A DNA stretch of 16,210 nucleotides from an uncultured Pseudomonadota bacterium (GTDB taxonomy: Bacteria > Pseudomonadota > Alphaproteobacteria > Rs-D84), in assembly GCA_902776515.1 (NCBI GenBank), contig CACYQE010000026.1, forward strand, positions 1 to 16,210, read 5' to 3'. Shown here in pieces: positions 7,268-13,208 of this stretch. How positions within the stretch are numbered: position 1 is the first letter of the stretch; the number at the start of each line of letters is the position of its first letter. Both the position numbers and the translations under genes were made by a program. A model generated the notes under the pieces. The model was not told the DNA's origin. It saw nothing but the letters and a program-made list of their open reading frames with translations, and ran no database searches.

Positions 7268-7285
7268 CAATCAAAAGGATTGCTT

Positions 7286-7852
7286 ATGTCAAAATTTACT
7301 AAACCTGAAAAAATTGTCGTTAATGATTTGGTCTTAAAACCAATTCCTGTATCACAAGATTATGCACAACAAATTTATGATGCTTTTCATGAAGATGAAC
7401 CAAGTTTTAGATTCTGGATGGAAAATGGAATTTATAAAACTGTTCAAGAAGTATTAAATGCATATAAAACCAAATATACAGATGAAGAAAATTGGGAATA
7501 TGCAATGTATGGAATTTTTAATAAAGATGAATTATTAGGCGAAATAGGTTTGTCTGGCATAGATATTAAAAATAATACCGCAGAAATTGGTTATTGGCTA
7601 AAAAAATCCGCACGCAGTAAAGGAATAATAGATAGATTGATACCAGTAATAGAAAAGTTAGGTTTTGATACATTTAATTTAAGAAAAATAACAATTTGGT
7701 GTGATACGGAAAATATCGCATCACGTAAACATGCAGAAAAAAATGGTTATGTTCTTGAAGGGGTACAACGCGAAAGAAAATTATGGCCTGATGGTTCTAT
7801 CCATAGCACCGCGATGTTTGGTAAATTAAAAACAGAATGGAAAAAGGGTTAG
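7286..7852 (+). CDS. GNAT acetyltransferase, RimJ/RimL type
   Basis: 188 aa, one Acetyltransf_3-type GNAT domain, predicted to transfer acetyl from acetyl-CoA to an amine (protein N-terminus, small molecule or antibiotic). Seen: strand-turn LLGEIGLSGID (83-93), the acceptor-side AEIGYWLKKSARSKGII (99-115) in which SARSKG replaces the usual Q/R-x-x-G-x-G/A pyrophosphate loop, and the CoA-side NIASRKHAEKNGYVLEGVQR (143-162), characteristic of RimL-like enzymes. The frame is open to a TTG at 7280, but the ATG at 7286 has AAAGGA six bases upstream and is preferred. The stop lies inside the following terminator stem. The gene is a single unit with its own extended -10 promoter. Substrate unknown. 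Confidence 0.88.
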   Translation: MSKFTKPEKIVVNDLVLKPIPVSQDYAQQIYDAFHEDEPSFRFWMENGIYKTVQEVLNAYKTKYTDEENWEYAMYGIFNKDELLGEIGLSGIDIKNNTAEIGYWLKKSARSKGIIDRLIPVIEKLGFDTFNLRKITIWCDTENIASRKHAEKNGYVLEGVQRERKLWPDGSIHSTAMFGKLKTEWKKG

Positions 7853-7877
7853 ATTTCTAACCCTTTATTATAAACTT
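7841..7877 (+). terminator. Intrinsic terminator after the GNAT gene, repeat of the one at 6185
   Basis: AAAGGGTTAGA pairs with TCTAACCCTTT, and the gene's TAG is inside the stem. The element AAAAAGGGTTAGATTT and the following ATAAACTTATT are shared with 6185-6224, so the two are copies of one module. Confidence 0.75.
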
Positions 7878-7945
7878 ATTCGAAAATAAGTAAAAATTAA
7901 CATTTTTCAAATATAATGTTTTTGAACCTGTGTAAATATTGAAAT

Positions 7946-7984
7946 CCAAAGAAAAACCGCACTTTAACAGTGCGGTGTATCTTT
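7946..7984. repeat. Intergenic repeat with hairpin, copy 1 (terminator-like)
   Basis: CCAAAGAAAAACCGCAC and GTGCGGTGTATCTTT flank a five-base loop; the stem is ACCGCACT with AGTGCGGT. Both arms are identical to 11573-11611, where only the loop differs. Runs of A before and T after let it act as a terminator on either strand. Confidence 0.75.
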
Positions 7985-7996
7985 TGGTGGGAGACA

Positions 7997-8080
7997 TCTT
8001 GCATTAATCGAGCAAAAAACAAACAACTATTCGCTAAACTTATGCACAATGTCAAAATGTATAAAGAAAAGTGGTTATGA
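7997..8080 (+). pseudogene. Start-less C-terminal tail, copy C
   Basis: The plus strand reads CINRAKNKQLF, AKLMHNV and KMYKEKWL before a TGA at 8078, clearly related to copy A (INRA.NKQ.F..LM..V...K.KWL). The open frame extends upstream through a short tRNA-end-like TTTTGGTGGGAG at 7982-7993, so no start of its own is evident. Confidence 0.5.
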
Positions 8081-8127
8081 TTTCACCAGTGGGTGAAATT
8101 GAATAAAAGTTGAATTTATGGTATAAT
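8080..8127 (+). promoter_or_regulatory. Hairpin plus extended -10 promoter before the P-loop gene
   Basis: ATTTCACC, loop AGTG, GGTGAAAT forms an eight-base stem (8080-8099). TTGAAT (8099-8104) and TG-G-TATAAT (8119-8127) follow with the same 17-base spacing as at 7239-7267. Stem conserved, loop changed. Confidence 0.65.
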
Positions 8128-8150
8128 TTGTTTCGCGAGAGGATTTTTGT

Positions 8151-8681
8151 ATGAATATCGGCAGAAAAATCATAATTATGGGTGGGTCTTGTTCAGGCAA
8201 ATCAACAATGGCGCAGAATTTAGGTGAAAAATTTAATTTGCCTGTTGTTTATTTGGACTTATATGACCCATATGCAGTGCCAGCAGGTAAAGAGCGCGAC
8301 AAAAGAAAACAAAAAATAAATCAAGTTATCCAAGATACTGTTAAAAAAGACAGTTGGATAATAGAAGGTATATATGAATGGTATGCATTTGAAGAACGCT
8401 TAAATAGTGCAGATACCATGATTTTACTATTATCACCAGCATATAAAAGACTTTGGTGCTATATAAAAACTTGCATTACAAAAACAAAAAGACATGGTCG
8501 CCAAGGTTTTTCTGCAAAAAATTTTCGATGGGACCATGTTTGGTATATGGTGCGAAAAAAAGATGCACCGTATGATTTGATTAACCAAGCGATCCAAAAA
8601 CATCCTAATTTACAGGTTGTGAAATTAAAATCGTACAAAGAAGCGAATAAATTTTTAAAATCGGTGCAATTAAAAGGATAA
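8151..8681 (+). CDS. P-loop kinase-like NTPase (adenylate-kinase/FlaR-like)
   Basis: 176 aa with a Walker A motif at residues 11-18 (GGSCSGKS) directly after a hydrophobic strand KIIIM. It is followed by VVYLDLYDP (32-40), where the Asp is placed as in the small nucleotide/nucleoside kinases and the FlaR 'topology modulation' group, by WIIEGIY (73-79) as the W-I-x-(E/D)-G-x-Y strand typical of FlaR-like proteins, and by a basic lid region (TKTKRHGRQG). Expected to phosphorylate a small molecule; substrate unknown. An AGAGGA ribosome site lies seven bases before the ATG. The glycosyltransferase gene begins three bases after its stop, so the two are one operon. Confidence 0.8.
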   Translation: MNIGRKIIIMGGSCSGKSTMAQNLGEKFNLPVVYLDLYDPYAVPAGKERDKRKQKINQVIQDTVKKDSWIIEGIYEWYAFEERLNSADTMILLLSPAYKRLWCYIKTCITKTKRHGRQGFSAKNFRWDHVWYMVRKKDAPYDLINQAIQKHPNLQVVKLKSYKEANKFLKSVQLKG

Positions 8682-8684
8682 CAA

Positions 8685-9530
8685 ATGAAAGCACCAAAAG
8701 TTTCTGTCGTATTACCGTGTTATAATGTTGCCGGGTTTATGGATGCTATGTTTACATCTTTGCGTAATCAGACAATGAAAGATATTGAAATAATTTGTGT
8801 AGATGATAAATCAACAGATGATACGGTTAAAAAGATTCGTGATTTTATGAAATATGATAACCGTATTTGTTTATATAAACTTGGTAAAAACACTGGTGTA
8901 TCACATGCACGGAATTATGGGTTGAAAAAATCCAACGGAAAATATGTATGTTTTCTGGACCCTGATGATTATATTGATGACGATTTTGTTGAAAAATTAT
9001 ACAAAACCATAACAAAAACCAAATTTGATGTGGCCAAGGCAAAAGTCAAAGTCGGTGATAAATACTGGAAAACACACGAATTGGTAAAAGAAAATTATTT
9101 ATGTTTTAGTTCAGAACATTGTTCCGCGATGTATAATAAAAAATTTTTACTGGAAAATAATATATTATATCCCGAAGATGTTATTACGGGCGAAGATGCG
9201 GTTTTTCTGTCAAACCTTGTATTGCATACCAATAAAATTATAACCATAGATAATGCTGATTACCATTATGTTCGGCGCGAAGGTTCGTTGGATGCAAAAA
9301 AATTATCGCACAAAATGGTGTTGGCCAGAATTAAGATGTTAGATTACAAGTTGCAAATGTTAAGAGAGCACGAATTTGATACCTATACTGATAAAATTAT
9401 TTTTATACAACGACATATTTTGAATCATTTTTGTTATGCCGTTGACCCAAAACGCATATCAGAATCAGATAAAAATTTACTGGTTAAATGGTTTATAAAC
9501 AATCGCAAAGCAGTGTGTACCAACATCTGA
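8685..9530 (+). CDS. Family 2 glycosyltransferase
   Basis: 281 aa, GT-A fold, predicted to add a sugar from a nucleotide-sugar donor to a glycan at the cytoplasmic face. Seen: VSVVLPCYNVAGFMDAMFTS (6-25), CVDDKSTDDT (38-47) with the nucleotide-binding aspartates, GVSHARNYGL (71-80), FLDPDDYID (90-98), which holds the DxD metal site, and a likely catalytic-base region ITGEDAVFLS (167-176). The C-terminal part after 200 is Lys-rich and probably helical. Typical family length is 250-330. An AAGGATAAC ribosome site is shared with the stop of the P-loop gene. The last 15 or so codons are overlapped by another frame that resembles a recombinase tail, so the native C-terminus may have been altered by recombination. 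Confidence 0.9.
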   Translation: MKAPKVSVVLPCYNVAGFMDAMFTSLRNQTMKDIEIICVDDKSTDDTVKKIRDFMKYDNRICLYKLGKNTGVSHARNYGLKKSNGKYVCFLDPDDYIDDDFVEKLYKTITKTKFDVAKAKVKVGDKYWKTHELVKENYLCFSSEHCSAMYNKKFLLENNILYPEDVITGEDAVFLSNLVLHTNKIITIDNADYHYVRREGSLDAKKLSHKMVLARIKMLDYKLQMLREHEFDTYTDKIIFIQRHILNHFCYAVDPKRISESDKNLLVKWFINNRKAVCTNI

Positions 9531-9628
9531 AATTGGCATATTTGAACCCGAACACCATCAACGAAATAATGTCTGGCAGACTGCAGTGTAGTGTTGATAA
9601 ATTATTTAATCTGCAAGACACTGTTTAA
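9488..9628 (+). pseudogene. Recombinase-like C-terminal tail overlapping the glycosyltransferase end
   Basis: A 46-codon frame from an ATG at 9488 to a TAA at 9628 reads HLKLAYLNPNTINEIMSGRL and then VDKLFNLQ. The pattern LA-(F/Y)-L-x-P-x-I-x-E-x-I-x-x-G is that of the extreme C-terminus of many large serine recombinases of alphaproteobacterial prophages. There is no ribosome site and no catalytic domain, so it looks like a remnant. The family call is from pattern memory and is tentative. Confidence 0.35.
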
Positions 9629-9664
9629 TTCTTGATTTTTATGCATTTTTGTGCCGTTTTTTAT

Positions 9665-9688
9665 GTCCGCTTTATGCGGGCTTTTTTT
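9665..9688 (+). terminator. Intrinsic terminator upstream of the dual-OB gene
   Basis: GTCCGC and GCGGGC (one G-T pair) flank the loop TTTAT, followed by seven Ts. It ends the P-loop/glycosyltransferase unit just before the ribosome site of the next gene; no separate promoter is obvious between them. Confidence 0.85.
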
Positions 9689-9707
9689 ATTTAACAAAGG
9701 AGATAAA

Positions 9708-10358
9708 ATGAAAAAATCAAATATTATTGTTTCAGACATAACATGTATGAAAGAAAAGTTTTGTATTGCCGGTTTCGATACATATGAAAAACGCATGAAG
9801 CGGCTAATGATTGATGGTGGATACTGGGACGAAAATCAAATTCCAAAAACTTATTGTCAAATAATGGTTGAAAAAGAACCTTTTGATGAACCGCGTGATT
9901 ACCCGCACAGAACTGAAGATGTGAATATAAATTATAATTCCATAGAAATTATAAAATTCTTTGAACCAGGCAAAGAATTAGCCGATTGTTTAAAGGATAC
10001 AGTTTCAAAAGATATTCAATCTATATTTAATCATCATGTAAAAGAAAAATCTTATGTGTTGCAAAATACAAAATGTCCGTCATTAGGGGCTATTATAATC
10101 TCTGCACGTGATATTGAATTTTTCACAGAAGATGGCAAATTGCGTGCCAGCATAACCGACTTTTCTAAACAAAAATATGATATGAAAGTCAGTTGCAAAT
10201 ATTTACGGGATATTTTTGATAAAACTAAAGATGTTGATGTGTTGAATAACATGGTTGCAGAATCGCAATATGCACATTGCAGAATTGGTTTGGCACGTAA
10301 ATTTTTGATTCAGGAAAATCATTGCTATTTAATGCTTAATGGGCTATTTTTGTGTTGA
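9708..10358 (+). CDS. Dual-OB-domain-like protein
   Basis: 216 aa from the ATG at 9708, which has a strong AAAGGAG five bases upstream; the frame remains open further upstream but that part is the terminator. The beginning, IIVSDITCMKEKFCIAGFD then KRLMIDGGYW, follows the pattern of the dual OB-fold (DuOB) family: a strand with D/N-x-T, 'C(I/V)AG(I/F)D', then R-x-(L/I/M). The rest is predicted beta-rich with two repeats of similar length and no obvious catalytic motif. Dual-OB proteins are often encoded next to DUF488 proteins, as here, where the next start is one base after this stop. They are thought to bind nucleic acid. That function, and the family call, are inference from pattern and context. 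Confidence 0.65.
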   Translation: MKKSNIIVSDITCMKEKFCIAGFDTYEKRMKRLMIDGGYWDENQIPKTYCQIMVEKEPFDEPRDYPHRTEDVNINYNSIEIIKFFEPGKELADCLKDTVSKDIQSIFNHHVKEKSYVLQNTKCPSLGAIIISARDIEFFTEDGKLRASITDFSKQKYDMKVSCKYLRDIFDKTKDVDVLNNMVAESQYAHCRIGLARKFLIQENHCYLMLNGLFLC

Positions 10359-10359
10359 T

Positions 10360-10785
10360 ATGACAAAGATATTTACAATTGGTTTTAGTGGTAAAAGTTC
10401 AGAAGCATTTCTGGATGTCTTGAATGCGGCGCGCATAAGTTGTGTTTGGGATATCCGCCAATGGCGGACCAGCACGTATGTTCCGTATTATAACGGTGAT
10501 AATTTAGCAAAAGTTTTGAGCAATCGCTATGAATATCATCCAGAATTTGCGCCAACATCAGATATATTGGCCGGATACAAAGATAAAAAAATCACATGGG
10601 CAGAATACGAAAAAATGTATCGTGAATTGTTGCAAAAACGCAATCCGTTGCAAAATTGTGATGTGTCCGGACTTGATAGAATATGTTTGTTGTGTACCGA
10701 AAAATCTGCAACACAATGCCACCGTAGGCTCGCTGCCGAATATATTGCTGAACAAATACCGGACATCGAAATTATTCACTTATAA
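10360..10785 (+). CDS. DUF488-family protein
   Basis: 141 aa from the ATG at 10360, one base after the dual-OB stop; an in-frame ATG at 10339 inside the previous gene is possible but the family starts with I-x-T-(I/V)-G, here IFTIGFSGKS (4-13). Further family marks: VWDIRQWRTS (29-38), AGYKDKKITWAEYEKMY (71-87), CLLCTEKSATQCHRRLAAEY (109-128), where the LLC-E and C-H-R positions are the most conserved and probably form the active or metal site. Biochemical activity of DUF488 is not established. The tight pairing with an OB-fold protein suggests a two-component nucleic-acid-linked function. No additional ribosome site is visible, so translation is probably coupled. Confidence 0.88.
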   Translation: MTKIFTIGFSGKSSEAFLDVLNAARISCVWDIRQWRTSTYVPYYNGDNLAKVLSNRYEYHPEFAPTSDILAGYKDKKITWAEYEKMYRELLQKRNPLQNCDVSGLDRICLLCTEKSATQCHRRLAAEYIAEQIPDIEIIHL

Positions 10786-10787
10786 AG

Positions 10788-10885
10788 CACATGAATCTCC
10801 AGCTGAAAAATGGGCATTGTATGTATTTTCTGAAAATATGGCGATTTGGAGCGTCGCTAAGTACATACAAGATATTATCGGATAG
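10788..10885 (+). pseudogene. Short coding-like remnant after DUF488
   Basis: In the frame used by the following transpeptidase-like domain, the sequence reads KAHESPAEKWALYVF, SENMAIWSVAKY and IQDIIG before a TAG at 10883-10885. No start codon or ribosome site precedes it. It could be the tail of an unrelated lost gene or an upstream part of the transpeptidase-like gene interrupted by the TAG. I do not recognise the family. Confidence 0.3.
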
Positions 10886-11197
10886 AATCACGCCATAAAA
10901 ACGGCGGGAACATATGTTGCAAGAAAAAATGATTTTCAAGAAATAGATCCCTTGAGCAAAGTAATCGGATGGGCGGGTCTTGGTAATTGGAAAGGTTCAA
11001 CAATGTCCTGGGGTAGTTCACGAGTGTGGTTGGAACCATCAAAAGAAACAAATACTTTTGGAAGAGCCGGATTCAGTATTCATGGTGGCTGGGAACCTGG
11101 TTCTGCCGGTTGCATTGATTTAACATCTGGTATGGACGATTTTGCAAAGTGGTTTAAAACTAATGGAAAAGATTTAATACTTTATGTAGAATACTAA
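10886..11197 (+). pseudogene. Truncated L,D-transpeptidase-like (DUF2778/Tlde1-type) domain
   Basis: The frame from after the TAG at 10883 to the TAA at 11197 encodes a coherent C-terminal catalytic piece: AGTYVARKND near the beginning (as in the (P)-x-G-x-Y strand of this fold), RVWLEP, then FGRAGFSIHGGWEPGSAGCI. The HGG and S-A-G-C are the His and Cys catalytic pair of YkuD-like and DUF2778 proteins, which act on peptidoglycan. The only usable start codon is a TTG at 10952 (81 aa), which would discard the first strand, and it has no good ribosome site. Thus the N-terminal third is missing and the piece is probably a broken gene. A small membrane protein follows three bases later, as immunity genes often do after such toxins. 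Confidence 0.6.
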
Positions 11198-11200
11198 ACT

Positions 11201-11524
11201 ATGAGACTTATTCCTAAAAAAGATTTTATGTTATGGAGCGTATCTACATGCAGTTTGGCATTTTGTGGATTAGCTGTTCATGATTTAATAATGCTTAACA
11301 ATTTTGGGAAATGGGATGGTTTGTGGTACTATCTAGCCCCCACAAAATACTTATATGTTTTAGACACTATATTTATCGTAGGTGCTATGTTGTTATTTGC
11401 AATTTCGTTTATTATATTGGCGCATAAATACAAAAAATCTGCGCTAGTAACATTGTTTGCTGCAGTTCCAGTATACATTGTTTTGTTGATTTTGCATGTA
11501 GCTATTCTATACATAGTTCATTAG
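11201..11524 (+). CDS. Small membrane protein with three helices
   Basis: 107 aa with hydrophobic segments at about 10-31, 51-73 and 81-105 and charged ends (MRLIPKKD at the start, HKYKKS between the second and third helix). No family recognised. It starts three bases after the transpeptidase-like stop without a clear ribosome site, so it depends on that reading frame for translation. By position it could be the inner-membrane immunity partner of a peptidoglycan-targeting toxin, which is inference. It is intact although its partner appears truncated. No terminator follows immediately; the hairpin repeat at 11573 is 50 bases downstream. Confidence 0.65.
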   Translation: MRLIPKKDFMLWSVSTCSLAFCGLAVHDLIMLNNFGKWDGLWYYLAPTKYLYVLDTIFIVGAMLLFAISFIILAHKYKKSALVTLFAAVPVYIVLLILHVAILYIVH

Positions 11525-11572
11525 CGATTCAAATGAAAGTGTGTTTTTTGGCAAACCCGAACGATATAAAAC

Positions 11573-11611
11573 CCAAAGAAAAACCGCACCTTTATAGTGC
11601 GGTGTATCTTT
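11573..11611. repeat. Intergenic repeat with hairpin, copy 2 (terminator-like)
   Basis: The two arms are identical to those at 7946-7962 and 7970-7984; only the loop (CTTTATA) differs. The stem ACCGCAC/GTGCGGT is seven base pairs. It can terminate the membrane-protein unit. Confidence 0.75.
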
Positions 11612-11641
11612 CTTGTCGCGAATGTGCAAAGCACGGACGGA

Positions 11642-11656
11642 TGGTGGGAGTGGGTG
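11642..11656. repeat. 15-base copy of the tRNA-Tyr 3' end
   Basis: TGGTGGGAGTGGGTG is exactly the reverse complement of the last 15 bases of the tRNA-Tyr gene including CCA (11870-11884). Beyond it the two sites diverge at once. A 12-base relative (TTTTGGTGGGAG) is at 7982-7993. It may be the trace of an attachment site. Confidence 0.5.
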
Positions 11657-11837
11657 CGGCCTCGATACGCAATAATCAAAATTAAAAAATTTATTTCCAA
11701 TAAATTTTTAAAATTTTGCTAATTGTGCATTCTCGTATTGGTCATGCGTGCCAATTATTCACGTAAACTTCGTTTCCGTGTGGCACATAAATGTGCCTGG
11801 CACTCTGACCCATCCACCCGCTTCCTTTTGGCAAAAT

Positions 11838-11863
11838 AAAAAATGACCCATTTGGGTCATTTT
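11838..11863 (-). terminator. Intrinsic terminator of the tRNA operon
   Basis: AAAATGACCC pairs with GGGTCATTTT around a four-base loop. On the minus strand it is followed by a T-rich run (TTTTTTATTTT) and lies just after the CCA end of tRNA-Tyr. Confidence 0.85.
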
Positions 11864-11869
11864 CTATTT

Positions 11870-11956
11870 TGGTGGGAGTGGGTGGATTCGAACCACCTCA
11901 GGCTTAAGCCAACAGATTTACAGTCTGCCCCGGCTCTCCAACTCCGGCGCACGCCC
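11870..11956 (-). tRNA. tRNA-Tyr (anticodon GTA)
   Basis: Reading the minus strand: acceptor GGGCGTG, D-stem CCGG with loop AGTTGGAGAG, anticodon stem GCAGA/TCTGT with loop CTGTAAA giving GTA, a long class II variable arm (TGGCTTAAGCCTGA), T-stem GGTGG/CCACC with TTCGAAT, and 3' strand CACTCCC-A-CCA. Six of seven acceptor pairs form; the fourth is a C-T mismatch. CCA is encoded. It follows tRNA-Gly by six bases in the same transcript. Confidence 0.93.
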
Positions 11957-11962
11957 AATCCT

Positions 11963-12037
11963 TGGTGCGGGCAGCGGGAATCGAACCCGCATTTCAAGCT
12001 TGGAAGGCTTGCATACTAGCCTTTGTACTATGCCCGC
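11963..12037 (-). tRNA. tRNA-Gly (anticodon TCC)
   Basis: Minus-strand acceptor GCGGGCA pairs fully with TGCCCGC; anticodon stem CAAGC/GCTTG with loop CTTCCAA gives TCC; T-arm GCGGG-TTCGATT-CCCGC; CCA encoded. First gene of the two-tRNA operon. Confidence 0.96.
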
Positions 12038-12057
12038 AACAAATTCAGAGCAGGTCA

Positions 12058-12085
12058 ATTATATATGTTTTTTTCGCAAAAGCAA
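12058..12085 (-). promoter_or_regulatory. Promoter of the tRNA-Gly/tRNA-Tyr operon
   Basis: On the minus strand TTGCTT (12085-12080) and TATAAT (12063-12058) are 16 bases apart; the -10 lies 20 bases before the mature tRNA-Gly 5' end. Confidence 0.7.
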
Positions 12086-12124
12086 GCATTTTTCAAACCA
12101 GAAATCCCGAAAAAGTAAATTGGA

Positions 12125-12766
12125 CTAGTCATCCAATTTTATTTCGTATTTTTCTTCTGGACGATAGTTCAATTCACAGGTTTCAGTTTCGTCCAATTGA
12201 CCAACAACAGAATTTTTGATTAACAAGGCGGCGTATATGGCGGTACTGCTGCATTTTTCTGTTGTTTTGATGGTTTCGCATTTGCAAGTGTATTCTTTGC
12301 CAACAAAGTGACCACCACTGGGCCAACCGCCGTTTACTATACAAGATGTTTCTATCAGGCTTTTTGTGTTGTTGCCGTACTTTTTAGAACCAAATTGCAG
12401 AGTTACATATCCGCCTTCTGATGTTTCGGCACCTAAAATATTTTTTTCTTCCCAATCCGTTGTAATAAAATTAGTAAGAGTTTTTTTGCGATGGCGTTTA
12501 TATATGTCACTTGCCACTTGCTTTGCGTTTTCAACATCTGCAAAGTAATATTCGGAAAAAGTGTAATCACAATATGCATCTTTTATATCAGAGTCATTCG
12601 CCGAACAAGCGTTAACCGGGATACAGGCTGTATTTTTAGTAACCCATACGTGCGTTCCTTTTTCTTCCAGTAAACGACAAAGTTCGCGGCGATCATCAGC
12701 CGTTGGGTCGGCAACAGCCGAAGAACAAACCAAAATTCCAAAAATAAAAGGTAAAACGTTTTTCAT
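12125..12766 (-). CDS. Exported Cys-containing protein of unknown function
   Basis: 213 aa from the ATG at 12766, which overlaps the stop of the upstream gene in an ATGA; the frame also allows a TTG two codons earlier. A signal peptide (1-19, cut after AVA) is followed by a mature part with about ten Cys: CRLLEEKG (30-37), CIPVNAC (48-54), YCDYTF, SCIVNGGWPSGGH (141-153), YTCKCE (159-164) and KCSS. This suggests a disulfide-bonded periplasmic or surface protein. No known domain recognised. It is the last gene of a three-gene operon coding only for exported small proteins; its stop is 88 bases from the start of tRNA-Gly, with which it does not overlap. The ribosome site (GAGG) is modest, consistent with coupling. 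Confidence 0.75.
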   Translation of the reverse strand: MKNVLPFIFGILVCSSAVADPTADDRRELCRLLEEKGTHVWVTKNTACIPVNACSANDSDIKDAYCDYTFSEYYFADVENAKQVASDIYKRHRKKTLTNFITTDWEEKNILGAETSEGGYVTLQFGSKKYGNNTKSLIETSCIVNGGWPSGGHFVGKEYTCKCETIKTTEKCSSTAIYAALLIKNSVVGQLDETETCELNYRPEEKYEIKLDD

Positions 12767-12993
12767 TTGCAAGCCTCACAATATTCTACACTATAACCAG
12801 GTATTGCTTCATGGACTGCTTCACAGGTTCCAAGAAGATTCAGAGCTGCCACAATCGTGTCACAGTCTTTTTGCTCGTCTGTCCTACCATCCTGACCGAT
12901 TTTACCCCCTGAACCCCCGCCGCCGCCGGATTTTTTTTCGATACTTTGGTGTAATAATATGTTTCCGGTAACGCCGGCACCGGTCGTTGCCAA
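12763..12993 (-). CDS. Exported Gly-rich/Cys-tail protein, 3' part of a frameshifted gene
   Basis: This frame has only a TTG (12993) as start, without ribosome site; upstream of it the reading KIAGIATLA is clearly native, and it connects by a -1 shift to the gene before (12999-13208). It encodes a hydrophobic Ala/Gly/Thr helix (IAGIATLATTGAGVTGNILL), a linker KKSGGGGGSGGK, and a Cys-bearing tail (CDTIVAAL, GTCEAVHEA, YCEACK). The helix aligns with GAIGTVATAAGLAVQ in the sister gene 13192-13518, supporting the join. The whole product would be about 147 residues. It ends with the ATGA overlap to the next gene. I take it as the 3' half of one gene. Confidence 0.6.
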   Translation of the reverse strand: MATTGAGVTGNILLHQSIEKKSGGGGGSGGKIGQDGRTDEQKDCDTIVAALNLLGTCEAVHEAIPGYSVEYCEACK

Positions 12994-12998
12994 TGTTG

Positions 12999-13208
12999 CT
13001 ATACCGGCGATTTTATTTTTCTATTTTTCTTTTGTTTATCTTCGCACGTGTTCAATTTGTCGCGTAATTCGTTACGCGTGTGTTCCAATTCCATAATTTG
13101 TGAATCCAATGCACGTGATGCATCATCATAGGTATCACTATACACAAATGTTGGAATGGCAATCACAGCCAAAAACAAAACAGAAAAAAGTTTATTCTTT
13201 TTTATCAT
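12999..13208 (-). CDS. Exported coiled-coil protein, 5' part of a frameshifted gene
   Basis: The ATG at 13208 begins MIKKNKLFSVLFLAVIAIPT, a signal peptide, with AAGAG nine bases upstream; the frame is open further back but only through the preceding gene's tail. A short coiled coil follows (DASRALDSQIMELEHTRNEL), then CEDKQKKNRK. In this frame translation ends soon at 12999 with KSPV. Inserting one A in the run GAAAAATAAAAT (near 13010-13022) would continue as RKNKIAGIATLA into the next entry. The sister gene upstream has the same order (signal peptide, coiled coil, CERKTKG, Gly/Ala helix), so the intact form is the ancestral one. It overlaps the upstream gene by 17 bases. Confidence 0.6.
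   Translation of the reverse strand: MIKKNKLFSVLFLAVIAIPTFVYSDTYDDASRALDSQIMELEHTRNELRDKLNTCEDKQKKNRKIKSPV

Larger units (their letters stand above)
11525..11837. other. Repeat-rich intergenic region
   Basis: No gene is supported. It holds the second copy of the CCGCAC hairpin repeat, a 15-base copy of the tRNA-Tyr 3' end at 11642-11656, an 11-bp AT hairpin (AAAAATTTATT, loop TCC) at 11685-11709, and a small palindrome GGCACATAAATGTGCC at 11782-11797 next to a GTGCCA/TGGCAC pair. Confidence 0.5.

Noticed and set aside
13000..13030. Programmed -1 ribosomal frameshift between the two halves of the small exported gene
   Set aside because: The A-rich tract does not hold a canonical X-XXY-YYZ heptamer in the right phase and no downstream stem is obvious, so an indel is more likely.
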